Of a DNA stretch of 50,484 bases, positions 36,589-45,413 are shown one piece after another. Below the pieces are notes generated by a model that was given only the letters and a program-made list of their open reading frames with translations, did not search any database and was not told the DNA's origin. The position numbers and the translations under genes were made by a program. This stretch comes from Chromatiales bacterium (lineage in GTDB: Bacteria; Pseudomonadota; Gammaproteobacteria; Chromatiales; Chromatiaceae): contig JANQEV010000068.1 in the NCBI GenBank assembly GCA_028278145.1, positions 1-50,484 of the forward strand. The letters are read 5' to 3'. Position 1 is the first letter of the stretch, and each line of letters begins with the position of its first letter.

Positions 36589-37793
36589 GCCAATGACCGA
36601 ACCACCAAGACCGCATTAAGCCCACCAAATGCAAAAGAGTTTGAAAGCGCTACGTTAACTTCCATCTCCCTGGCACTGTTAGGCACATAATCCAGATCAC
36701 ACCCTTCGCCAGCTTTGGTAAAATTGGCAGTTGGTGGAATAACTTTGTCCTGAATTGCACGGATAGTTGCAATCAACTCGATACCACCAGCGGCCCCTAG
36801 GGTGTGGCCATGCATGGATTTAGTTGATGAAACTGCAAGTTTAGATGCGTGATGACCAAATACTTTATTAATGGCGGCAGTTTCAGCAATATCATTGGCC
36901 TGAGTACCGGTACCGTGGGCATTTATGTAATCTACTTCTGATGCAGAAACCCCCGCATGATCCAAAGCACTACCTATTGCTGCTGCAATACCATCTACAG
37001 ATGGCGCTGTAATATGCCCAGCGTCAGAAGACATACCAAACCCAGCTAACTCTGCATAAACGTTAGCACCGCGTTTACTGGCGTGATCCATTGACTCCAT
37101 TACCACCATACCAGCCCCTTCACCCAGCACCAGACCACTCCTATCTTCTGAAAATGGCCGGCATGTATCATTGGAAAGAGCCCTTAAACCTTCAAACGAC
37201 TTTATAAGCACTAAAGACAGTGGCGCTTCAGACCCACCTGCAATGGCTACGTCAACCAGACCACTCTGAATCATGGTATGTCCCTGGATTATGGCATGTG
37301 CCGCTGATGAGCAAGCACTACATACTGCAAATACTGGTCCTTTTATCCCAAACTGCATGCTGACCTGGCTTGCTGCAGCACTGGGCATGCCCTTTGGCGC
37401 TGTTAGTGGATGGACCCTAGACTTACCTTCAGCATACAAACAGTGATATGACTCATCATAGGTATGCTCTGCACCAAGACAGGTACCCAATATAACTGCC
37501 GCCCGGGTAAGCTGAGCCTCTGTTAGAGACGCATCTGCTATGGCTTCCTTTGCAGCTACATAGGCAAACTGTGAAAATCTGTCAAAGAGAGGGAGTTCTT
37601 TGGGAGGAATGTGCTGCTCTGGATAAAAAGCAGTCACCTCAGCAGCTATGGAGACTTTAAGCCTGTCAGTAGCAATATTCTGAAATGGATTAATTCCACA
37701 ACGCCCATTACGTAATGCGTTCCAAAAATCATCGGTGTTGTGTCCCAATGCTGAAATTGAACCGAGACCGGTGATTACAACTTTTCTTGACAT
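36585..37793 (-). CDS. Beta-ketoacyl-ACP synthase, FabF/NodE-like
   Basis: 402 residues of the KAS II family. The Cys-His-His triad is complete: Cys161 in CSACSSAAHA, His293 in INAHGTGT, His330 in KSMHGHTLGAAGG with Lys325. It elongates an acyl chain on an acyl carrier protein. The ACP gene lies only four bases upstream on the same strand, so the two form a tight pair like NodE-NodF. The pair is separate from any fab operon in the window, which points to a specialised acyl product rather than bulk fatty acids. Place between RpfC, RpfF and the radical SAM enzyme suggests it feeds or shapes the DSF-type signal. Confidence 0.93.
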   Translation of the reverse strand: MSRKVVITGLGSISALGHNTDDFWNALRNGRCGINPFQNIATDRLKVSIAAEVTAFYPEQHIPPKELPLFDRFSQFAYVAAKEAIADASLTEAQLTRAAVILGTCLGAEHTYDESYHCLYAEGKSRVHPLTAPKGMPSAAASQVSMQFGIKGPVFAVCSACSSAAHAIIQGHTMIQSGLVDVAIAGGSEAPLSLVLIKSFEGLRALSNDTCRPFSEDRSGLVLGEGAGMVVMESMDHASKRGANVYAELAGFGMSSDAGHITAPSVDGIAAAIGSALDHAGVSASEVDYINAHGTGTQANDIAETAAINKVFGHHASKLAVSSTKSMHGHTLGAAGGIELIATIRAIQDKVIPPTANFTKAGEGCDLDYVPNSAREMEVNVALSNSFAFGGLNAVLVVRSLA

Positions 37794-37797
37794 GGTT

Positions 37798-38040
37798 CTA
37801 ATTGGCGCTTGTTAACTCTGTTATGCCATCCACAATATCTTGCACCGATTTCAGGTTTTCCAGGAGATCGCCTGGTACTTCAATATCAAACTCCTCCTCA
37901 ATATCAAATACAATTGTAATTGCATCCAGAGAGGTGACCCCAAGCTCCTCAAGAAGAGAGTTTGCTGTTATTAAATCGTGGTCTATGCGTTTTTGTTTTG
38001 CTATTGCTGCGACAACCGAACTTAAGATTTGATCACTCAT
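37798..38040 (-). CDS. Dedicated acyl carrier protein
   Basis: 80 residues, the size of a free ACP. The phosphopantetheine site is Ser37 in ELGVTSLDAI, where the usual preceding Asp (DSL) is Thr. Helix II is acidic as in ACPs (FDIEEEFDIEVPGDLLENL). It carries growing acyl chains as thioesters. It begins the two-gene unit with the ketosynthase and is divergent from rpfC; the 83 bases between them must hold both promoters. RpfF acts on acyl-ACP, so this ACP is a good candidate for its substrate carrier. Confidence 0.92.
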   Translation of the reverse strand: MSDQILSSVVAAIAKQKRIDHDLITANSLLEELGVTSLDAITIVFDIEEEFDIEVPGDLLENLKSVQDIVDGITELTSAN

Positions 38041-38123
38041 TTAGTCCTTCCAGTAAATGCTTATTGTTATGTTTTATGTAATCCACGTGCAAGGTACTTG
38101 AATTGTAGTATAATTAGCAAGTT
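38041..38123 (+). promoter_or_regulatory. Divergent control region between ACP and rpfC
   Basis: 83 bases separate the two divergent start codons. On the plus strand TATAAT at 38109-38114 is a perfect -10 box just before rpfC, with no good -35, which suggests activator control. The minus-strand promoter for ACP-ketosynthase must also lie here. Confidence 0.45.
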
Positions 38124-40709
38124 ATGATAACAATCATATCCAATCTAGCACAAAAATGCGCTAACTATATATCATTCATTTCCTCGCGGCTTAAGGATCG
38201 TGAAGATAGTGAGCATGAGCAAGCTATAGTCAGGGTTACTATCATCCTTTCTTTCACTATCTATATATTAGTAGCTTCTCTGACAAACCAGGAAAAGGAG
38301 ATTGACCAAGTCTTATTGGCATTCACATCCCTTACTGTACTTTTTTCCCTTGGAATCTTGTTAGCAATCATTGTTCGACCTGAAAAATCGGTCTTCAGAA
38401 GAATATTTTCTCTAATTGCTGATATTGGGATGTTAAGCTTATGCCTGGCTATATTTGGTGAAAATGGTGCACCATGGTGGCCAGTGTATCTGTGGGTCAT
38501 CCTTGGGTTCGGCTTCAGATATGGTGAAAATTATCTATATCTGGCATCCGGATTTGGTTTTATTTGCTTTGGTGTAATCCTCCTGACAGTTGAATACTGG
38601 CAGGCCCACACAGCCCTGGGTATTGGGCTGCTTATCTCACTTCTTGCCCTTCCAGGATATGTATCTACACTCCTGAAAAAATTAACTGAAACAATGCGCC
38701 GTCTCACTGAGGCGCAACAAACTGCCGAGGATGCCAATAAGGCTAAGAGCGAGTTCCTGGCCAGGATGAGCCATGAGATTCGTACTCCTCTCAATGGAAT
38801 CATAGGTTCCAGTGAACTGTTGCAGTCGTGCAATCTGGGACGGGAGCAGAAGGAATATGCAGATACCATCTATGCATCTGGCCACAACCTACTCCACCTG
38901 ATTGAGGATATTCTCGATATCTCCAAGATTGAGGCTGGTAAGCTAACTCTGGAAAAGACTGACTTTGACCTGCATAACCTGCTGCACACCACGGTCAAGA
39001 TGCTAACCAAACAGGCCGAGGTAAAAGGTCTTAATCTATCCTGCCACATTGGAGTTGATACTCCATATAAATTGATTGGCGACCCTTTTCACTTCAGGCA
39101 GATACTCAACAACCTGGTGGGAAATGCTATTAAGTTTACCGAAAAGGGATCTGTCGAGATCCACTGCCATGTTAAACGCAGTGATGACACCAAAGTTCTG
39201 ATTAGATTTGAGGTGGTAGATACTGGTATCGGTATACCTGAAGAGGTTCAGGAACGCATCTTCGATAAATTTTCACAGGCGGATGAGAGTACCACACGCC
39301 GTTTTGGTGGGACTGGGCTTGGAACAGCTATTACCAAACAGCTGGTTGAGTTGATGGGTGGACGTATAGGCATACAGAGTACCCCCAACATTGGTAGTAC
39401 CTTCTGGTTTGATATTGAGTTTGAACTCCAGGATCAGGCCTCAGGTGAGTTGGATATTGCTGCCCTGCAAGACTGTAAAGTACTCAGGCTGATTCAAGAC
39501 TCAGATATAACTACCAGTATTGCCAGCGCACTGCATGGCTGGGATGTACAATACCAAAATGTGAACAACACCCGTGATACCATCAGACTCTTAATGGACG
39601 CGGCAGCACATAACGCACCATATGAAGTACTAATTATTGATGGTATGCCACTGAATGGTGATATCTCTGCATTTGTCCAATCAATTGGTAAAGAGCTATC
39701 ACTACCTAGTATTACTATTTTGGTGATCCAGAAATCAAACCAGCCTGTTCCAGCAATTGATGCAGGAACCAATCAACTCTACACATTTACTGAACCTCTG
39801 GACAAGGCATTGTTGTTCAATGCGCTGCATGCATCACACGCTTCACATTTTGAAGGCGATGACATCATCAGCCTGGCTGACCATTTCATTAGCGAACACC
39901 AAGCCCAGCACAAATATAGAATTCTGGTGGCCGAGGACAACTCAGTCAACCGTATGGTGATTGGCAGAATCCTGGAGCGCAAGGGTCATTCTCACCGCTT
40001 GGTCGAGAATGGACAAGATCTACTGGATGCCCTTGAAGAAGAAGAGTTTGACCTGGTAATTTCAGATATGCAGATGCCGATTGTAAGCGGAATAGAAGCT
40101 TACAAGATGTACCGTTTTGCCCACGCCAGCGAAGAACCAATCCCTTTCATCATGCTCACTGCTAACGCAACCCTGGAGGCACGTAGAGAATGCCGAGAGG
40201 TGGGAATAAAACATTTCCTAACCAAACCGATCTCTTCCCAAAAGCTCCTCGACAGCATATCCCATGCCACGGCCCACCTATCTGATACCGAACATGATGG
40301 GGTAAACCATAAATCAGGCACAACTGCGTCAGCCAGGAATATCGACTCACCGATTATTGACTACAAGATATTTGACGATGTAGTGGAACTATCTCAGGGT
40401 AAGGACTTCCTGCAACGACTGTACAAAAACCTGCAAAGAGATTGCCAGCAGCTACTACAAGGTATGGAAGAGTCAGTTAAATGCCATGACTTTATTCATT
40501 TTAAGGAACTAGCCCACGCACTTAAGGGTTCTGCTGCGCACCTGGGACTGAAAGAACTCACCAGGCTTTCCTCATCAGCGCAGCACATGTCGGATCCAGA
40601 GATAAAGGCACGGGGGAATGCCCATATCATTGAGATCCGACATGCTTATGAACGCGCTATGACCGCCATCTCAGAGGAGATCGGCCTCCAGGAACCATCC
40701 TCACACTAA
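38124..40709 (+). CDS. rpfC: RpfC-like hybrid sensor histidine kinase (DSF receptor)
   Basis: 861 residues. The N-terminus (SRLKDREDSEHEQAIVR, 21-37) is the RpfC signature linked to DSF binding. Five or more membrane helices follow to about residue 182. Then HisKA with H217 (ARMSHEIRTPLNG), HATPase with N-box VGNAIKF and G-box FGGTGLG, a degenerate receiver-like domain around 450-570 (D506), a true receiver with D648 (LVISDMQMP), and a C-terminal HPt with H798 (AHALKGSAAHLG). Xanthomonas RpfC has one receiver; this one has the extra receiver-like domain shared with the protein at 33182. It should sense DSF and phosphorylate RpfG (32090). Its stop overlaps that of rpfF by four bases. Confidence 0.92.
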   Translation: MITIISNLAQKCANYISFISSRLKDREDSEHEQAIVRVTIILSFTIYILVASLTNQEKEIDQVLLAFTSLTVLFSLGILLAIIVRPEKSVFRRIFSLIADIGMLSLCLAIFGENGAPWWPVYLWVILGFGFRYGENYLYLASGFGFICFGVILLTVEYWQAHTALGIGLLISLLALPGYVSTLLKKLTETMRRLTEAQQTAEDANKAKSEFLARMSHEIRTPLNGIIGSSELLQSCNLGREQKEYADTIYASGHNLLHLIEDILDISKIEAGKLTLEKTDFDLHNLLHTTVKMLTKQAEVKGLNLSCHIGVDTPYKLIGDPFHFRQILNNLVGNAIKFTEKGSVEIHCHVKRSDDTKVLIRFEVVDTGIGIPEEVQERIFDKFSQADESTTRRFGGTGLGTAITKQLVELMGGRIGIQSTPNIGSTFWFDIEFELQDQASGELDIAALQDCKVLRLIQDSDITTSIASALHGWDVQYQNVNNTRDTIRLLMDAAAHNAPYEVLIIDGMPLNGDISAFVQSIGKELSLPSITILVIQKSNQPVPAIDAGTNQLYTFTEPLDKALLFNALHASHASHFEGDDIISLADHFISEHQAQHKYRILVAEDNSVNRMVIGRILERKGHSHRLVENGQDLLDALEEEEFDLVISDMQMPIVSGIEAYKMYRFAHASEEPIPFIMLTANATLEARRECREVGIKHFLTKPISSQKLLDSISHATAHLSDTEHDGVNHKSGTTASARNIDSPIIDYKIFDDVVELSQGKDFLQRLYKNLQRDCQQLLQGMEESVKCHDFIHFKELAHALKGSAAHLGLKELTRLSSSAQHMSDPEIKARGNAHIIEIRHAYERAMTAISEEIGLQEPSSH

Positions 40710-41614
40710 CCAGCAATAGTTACCGGCTCATCCTGCTTGGTTTCTGTATCAACCCAGCGTTTCTCCTGCGCTCTGATCAGATACTCCATCAACCTGAGGT
40801 TCTTATCTGAGAGCTGCATGGCTGTGTCCACCCAAAGCACGATTACATCCAGCAACTCCTTATAGGTCAATGGATTGAACTGTTCAGCAAGAATATCCAC
40901 ACCCTGAAATCCCAGGTGGCGATTCTGCCTATAACGCATATATTCATAAACGGCCTGCTTGCCTTTGCCATCTGGAACCAGGTCATCAACCACGCCCATG
41001 TCATACAGCTCCTCTGCTGAGTAGACCTTGCCGCTATTGATAATTCTCTTGGCCAGGGACGGCGATAGACGCCTGGCCAGGAAACTGAAGGCACCCATGC
41101 CTGGGAACAGGCCAAATACCGTCTCTGGAAAACCAAACTTTGAACTCCGCTCAGCAATCAGCACATTGGCAGATAGTGCTGCTTCAAAACCACCGCCCAA
41201 AGCCTCACCCTGAACCAGGGCAATAGTGGTAAAAGGCACCCCATAGCTGGTAGCAACAGGAAAACTACTGTCTATGCAGAGCTTGGCATACTCAAACAGA
41301 CGCTCACGGTCTTTGGCTCTGATCAGCTGAGTAAAATATTTCAGATCTCCACCAACGCTGAACACCCCAGGTTGGCTGGAGGTGAATATCTGGTACAGCA
41401 GACGATTTTCGTCATTCTGCTCATAGCCAGATTTTGCCATCTGCCCTATCTGCATATGAGCCTGCTTGGACTCGCGGAGCAGATCCAGACTAATACAAGG
41501 TCGACCTGGATATTTAAATGAGCTCCAAACAGCATGATAATCAGGATCAAATTTTATCGATAAGTGTTTATAGTCAGTGGAATCTTCCAGTCTTTTCGTA
41601 TCTGTAGCCTTCAT
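40706..41614 (-). CDS. rpfF: RpfF-like DSF synthase (enoyl-CoA hydratase family)
   Basis: 302 residues of the crotonase fold. RpfF makes DSF-family cis-2-unsaturated fatty acids by dehydrating and cleaving 3-hydroxyacyl-ACP. Both active-site glutamates are present at the RpfF spacing: Glu144 in GGGFEAALS and Glu164 in FPETVFGLFPGMGA. The blocks VGGDLKYFTQLIRAKDRERL and RIINSGKVYSAEELYDMGVVDD agree with RpfF rather than general hydratases. A GGGGG ribosome site precedes the ATG. It is convergent with rpfC. The upstream 315 bases are non-coding and contain inverted repeats (see 41737). Confidence 0.9.
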   Translation of the reverse strand: MKATDTKRLEDSTDYKHLSIKFDPDYHAVWSSFKYPGRPCISLDLLRESKQAHMQIGQMAKSGYEQNDENRLLYQIFTSSQPGVFSVGGDLKYFTQLIRAKDRERLFEYAKLCIDSSFPVATSYGVPFTTIALVQGEALGGGFEAALSANVLIAERSSKFGFPETVFGLFPGMGAFSFLARRLSPSLAKRIINSGKVYSAEELYDMGVVDDLVPDGKGKQAVYEYMRYRQNRHLGFQGVDILAEQFNPLTYKELLDVIVLWVDTAMQLSDKNLRLMEYLIRAQEKRWVDTETKQDEPVTIAG

Positions 41615-41736
41615 CTTAATACCCCCTGCTTAGTCAGCTAATTCCTACTCTATTGAGAATAGAATAGTATTTTCATTCTTAATACCCTCATGTTATGTCC
41701 GCTAATTTATTGATTGCAATAGTAAAAGTGTGTCCT

Positions 41737-41780
41737 GTATCAAACATCTGATACCCAAATAAAAAAATAATATTGATACA
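41737..41780. promoter_or_regulatory. GTATCA repeats between rpfF and mobA
   Basis: GTATCA-AACATC-TGATAC (41737-41754) is a 6+6 inverted repeat; a third half-site, TTGATACA, lies at 41773-41780. They sit about 125-165 bases upstream of rpfF in a 315-base non-coding stretch (41615-41929). They could be an operator for rpfF or mobA. No named regulator fits. Confidence 0.4.
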
Positions 41781-41929
41781 AACATGGCCGATTTTTAAGG
41801 TAATTTATGAGAAGTAACACACAACTTATTAATTAAAAAAATAAACATGACAGAATTAGACCATTTAGCATTTGTGCGTATAATTCCGCACAGTTTTTTT
41901 AAACTTAGTGGAATATTGCGGAGCAAACT

Positions 41930-42532
41930 TTGAACCAGGCATCAAATGGGATCACTGCTGTCATACTCGCTGGCGGCAAAGCAACCCGCATGAATGGTAG
42001 GGATAAGGGTCTGATAGAGCTTGCTGGTAGACCCATGATTGAATATGTAATCCAGGCCGTAGCACCACAAGTAGATACGGTTCTGATTAATGCCAATCGC
42101 AGCCTTGATAACTACGCAAACTACAATCTACGAGTGATTCGGGACGCAACCGATGAATATGCCGGTCCTCTAGCTGGCATCTGTGCTGGTATTGAGGCAG
42201 CAGATACAGATCTGATACTAAGTGTGCCCTGTGATGGACCATGGGTACCGATAGACCTGGTATCACGTCTGCACCAGAAACTAGAGGCCAGCCCATCAAA
42301 TGTCTGTGTTGCTCATGATGGAGAACGGATGCAACCGGTCTTTGCACTGTTTAGAAAACAGGCCTTAGCTGACATCCAAAAATATCTTAATGGTGGGGAC
42401 CGCAAACTGCAGTTATGGGTAAAGCAACAGGAAGCTGCGATAGCTGATTTTTCTGATCATCCCGAGGCATTCATCAATGTTAATACCCCAGATGAAAAAC
42501 ACAGAGTGGAAAAGATACTTTTACAGCATTGA
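41930..42532 (+). CDS. mobA: Molybdenum cofactor guanylyltransferase MobA
   Basis: Attaches GMP to molybdopterin to form the bis-MGD cofactor of many anaerobic oxidoreductases. 200 residues. The nucleotide-binding loop is ILAGGKATRMNGRDKGLIELAGRPM, followed by the ribose/metal region ILSVPCDGPWVP (DGP) and a normal C-terminus. Start is TTG at 41930 with CGGAG seven bases upstream. Divergent from rpfF and convergent with hrpB. Its presence implies molybdoenzymes elsewhere in the genome. Confidence 0.92.
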   Translation: MNQASNGITAVILAGGKATRMNGRDKGLIELAGRPMIEYVIQAVAPQVDTVLINANRSLDNYANYNLRVIRDATDEYAGPLAGICAGIEAADTDLILSVPCDGPWVPIDLVSRLHQKLEASPSNVCVAHDGERMQPVFALFRKQALADIQKYLNGGDRKLQLWVKQQEAAIADFSDHPEAFINVNTPDEKHRVEKILLQH

Positions 42533-42581
42533 TCATTTAGCACACAACAGGCATCACACTCTAATATTGGTTAGATAACTA

Positions 42582-45104
42582 TTATGACTTTGGCCGCACC
42601 CTTGAAGTGGGCACAGCCTGCATGGGGTCATCCGGCCAATAGTGTTTTGGATAGCGTCCCTTTAGCTCCTTTCTTACCTCAGCATAGGTGCGTTCCCAGA
42701 AACCACGTAAATCTCTCGTAACCTGCACTGGTCGCCTGGCTGGAGAAAGCAGATGTAACATAACCTGCACCTGCCCGTCACACACCACTGGAGTGTCCAT
42801 CAGCCCAAACATCTCCTGCAGTCTGACTGCCAGAACCGGCGCTTCACCTAAACTATATTCCAACCTTACCTTGGAACCACTCGGCACCTGAATATGGGTA
42901 GGTGCCAGCTCATCCACCAGATTCTGTTGTTTCCAATCCATGCAGTTACGTAGTATAGATTTTAGATCCAACTTCCCTAGCTGATCTCTGGATCTGATTC
43001 CATCCAGCCATGGGCCCAACCAATGCTCCAGTGTATCTAACAGAGCGGTATCAGATAGATCGGGCCAGCTTGCATCCGGTTGCCAATGGCGCAGCGAACA
43101 CACACGTGCCTGCCACTCTCTGGATTGATTACACCATGGAAGAGAACCTAAACCCATATTGCGTATACCATCCAGCATGGCTGTTCTGACCACTTCAGTA
43201 TCAACATCCTGTAACCGCTGTTTGCTCAACACCAGTTCACCCAGACACTCTTGGCGGTTGGCCACAACACAACTTGCTGACTGGTCCCACTCTATAGATG
43301 AATGCTGTGTAATATGGCTGGATAGCGACTCTCGTATCTCACTAATATCCAGACGCTCAGCAAGAAATATCCGCCCTTCTCTACTACCTGCATCCATCTG
43401 GGCCACAACCAGATAGTCACTACCGATCAGCAGGTCACCGGCCTGTAGACGCACGCCTCTTCCTGTACTTAATCGGTAACTGGTGCCATCACCTCCACGA
43501 CACTGAGCAATCCGGTCTGGATATGCCATGGCCAACAGCGCCGCAGCTGACATCTTTGTAATATCGGACCTATTCCCTGTTTGAAGTCTGCGCAGCAACT
43601 GCCTGCATGTGAGCCCCACCCTGCGACAAGCATTCACATCAGCTCCGGCATCTCTCGCTGCAGCCACCCCATTCCGACGATAGATATCCAGCAGTTCCAG
43701 TCTGTAGGAGAGGTCTGATTGAGAGGAAGAACTCTGTGATCTATTCGCTACATCACGCTCGGTCAATATGGCAGCCAGGTCTGCCGCCAACTCTTCCTGA
43801 TTGCTACTGCTGGATATCACAAGCATATGGGCCAGTCTCGGATGTATTCCCATACCAGCCATGTCAGTCCCCAGTCTGGTAATAAGACCATTGCTATCCA
43901 CTGCATCCAATTCCTGTAGCAGTTCTCTGGCCTGGGCAACTGATCCTGTGGGTGGCGGAGTAAGCCAACGCAACTGCTCTGGATCAGTTATGCCCCACTG
44001 GGCCAGTTCAAGCAGCAATGGTCCCAGATCCGATTCCATTATTTCAGGTTGGACAAAAGGCTGAAGTCTGGTTTGTGTCGACTCGTTCCAAAGGCGATAG
44101 CAGGCGCCAGGACCCAATCTCCCTGCCCTGCCGGCACGCTGATCCGACGCCGCCTTTGATACACGTTGCGTCACCAACCTGGTCAATCCACTGTTTGGAT
44201 CAAACCGTGGCAGACGTGACCAACCGCTATCCACAACGGTGGAGACACCTTCTATGGTAAGACTGGTTTCTGCGATTGAAGTAGCCAGTACCACCCGACG
44301 CCGACCCTCTGGGTCTGGCAATATGGCACGATCCTGATCATCCCTAGTAAGATCCCCATACAGCGGACATAAAACAATATCACTGCATGCTGGATGCTGT
44401 AATAACAGCTCATTTGTAGCCCTGATCTCACCGGCCCCAGGCAAAAAAACCAGCAGATCACCCTCTTCATTTCTTAACGCATTCACTACCGCAGACGTAA
44501 CATACTCATGGACTCTTCCCTTTGGTTCTGCGGAGAGGTAGTTGATCGCTACTGGATAACTTCTGCCCTCAGCAGTTATTACTGGCGCATTAAAAAGCAG
44601 TCTGCTAACCGCATGCTCATCCATAGTTGCTGACATGACCAGCAATCGCAGATCATCCCTCAGGTTCTGTTGTACATCCAATGACAGAGCCAGGGCCAGA
44701 TCTGCATGCAGACTACGCTCATGAAATTCATCGAAGATTATCAACCCCACATCTGCAAGCTCTGGATCCTGTTGCAGACGCCGAGTAAGAATGCCCTCTG
44801 TTACCACCTCGATCCTGGTATTACTGGAGACGCAACGATCAAAACGCACCTGATAACCAGTGGTTTCACCCACATCCTCTCCCAATAGTGAAGCCATCCT
44901 TGCTGCAGAGGCACGAGCAGCAAGCCGCCTGGGTTCCAACATTATGATCTTGTTACCCTGCAACCATGACTGATCAAGTAACGCCAGTGGTACCAGTGTG
45001 GTTTTACCTGAACCTGGTGGAGCAGAAAGCACAGCATTAGATGCAGTAGCAAGCTCCATACGAAGTTGCTGTAGTACGGACTTTACGGGTAGATCCGGCG
45101 TCAT
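42582..45104 (-). CDS. hrpB: ATP-dependent RNA helicase HrpB
   Basis: 840 residues, the usual size. Helicase motifs in order: APPGSGKTTLVP (Walker A), DEFHERS (motif II, DEFH rather than DEAH), SATMD (III), SIAETSLTIEGV, then QRAGRAGRLGPGACYR (VI), and the long HrpB C-terminus ending RYPKHYWPDDP. Family members are DExH RNA helicases of unclear cellular role in bacteria. It is a stand-alone gene; the small membrane protein at 45136 is 31 bases upstream on the same strand and may be co-transcribed. Confidence 0.95.
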   Translation of the reverse strand: MTPDLPVKSVLQQLRMELATASNAVLSAPPGSGKTTLVPLALLDQSWLQGNKIIMLEPRRLAARASAARMASLLGEDVGETTGYQVRFDRCVSSNTRIEVVTEGILTRRLQQDPELADVGLIIFDEFHERSLHADLALALSLDVQQNLRDDLRLLVMSATMDEHAVSRLLFNAPVITAEGRSYPVAINYLSAEPKGRVHEYVTSAVVNALRNEEGDLLVFLPGAGEIRATNELLLQHPACSDIVLCPLYGDLTRDDQDRAILPDPEGRRRVVLATSIAETSLTIEGVSTVVDSGWSRLPRFDPNSGLTRLVTQRVSKAASDQRAGRAGRLGPGACYRLWNESTQTRLQPFVQPEIMESDLGPLLLELAQWGITDPEQLRWLTPPPTGSVAQARELLQELDAVDSNGLITRLGTDMAGMGIHPRLAHMLVISSSSNQEELAADLAAILTERDVANRSQSSSSQSDLSYRLELLDIYRRNGVAAARDAGADVNACRRVGLTCRQLLRRLQTGNRSDITKMSAAALLAMAYPDRIAQCRGGDGTSYRLSTGRGVRLQAGDLLIGSDYLVVAQMDAGSREGRIFLAERLDISEIRESLSSHITQHSSIEWDQSASCVVANRQECLGELVLSKQRLQDVDTEVVRTAMLDGIRNMGLGSLPWCNQSREWQARVCSLRHWQPDASWPDLSDTALLDTLEHWLGPWLDGIRSRDQLGKLDLKSILRNCMDWKQQNLVDELAPTHIQVPSGSKVRLEYSLGEAPVLAVRLQEMFGLMDTPVVCDGQVQVMLHLLSPARRPVQVTRDLRGFWERTYAEVRKELKGRYPKHYWPDDPMQAVPTSRVRPKS

Positions 45105-45135
45105 AAGAAATATACAAAACGAAGCTGGAAAACAG

Positions 45136-45333
45136 TCACTCCTGTTTTTTCCGGCTTACCCAGATAACAGCTGCCATAGCCCCAAAAAATGCCGCAATGA
45201 TTGCATCCTGACGCTCCATTCCCAGCCAGATAGCTGAATAACCAACCACACCTGCTCCAATTGCACTGAAGGCAAGGCTGCGCATAAAACGACAGAATGC
45301 ACATGAGCTATAAGGGTCTTTCTGCTGATTCAT
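45136..45333 (-). CDS. Small membrane protein, unknown function
   Basis: 65 residues. Two hydrophobic segments (about 19-37 and 44-59) separated by a short polar turn (GMERQDA), with a CAFC pair near the N-terminus and a basic end (SRKKQE). An inner-membrane hairpin is the likely form. No family is recognised. A second reading in another frame (45101-45304) is less hydrophobic and lacks support. It may share a transcript with hrpB. Confidence 0.6.
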   Translation of the reverse strand: MNQQKDPYSSCAFCRFMRSLAFSAIGAGVVGYSAIWLGMERQDAIIAAFFGAMAAVIWVSRKKQE

Positions 45334-45413
45334 TGGTACTATATCTACCCTTGATGTTGTAATCTTCAGTATAGAATTGGTGGTAATAAAAATCGACTGG
45401 AAGAGAGGTTGGA

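Noticed and set aside
45101-45304. Alternative small protein frame over the gene at 45136
   Set aside because: The 45136 frame has a clean two-helix pattern and normal start; this one does not.
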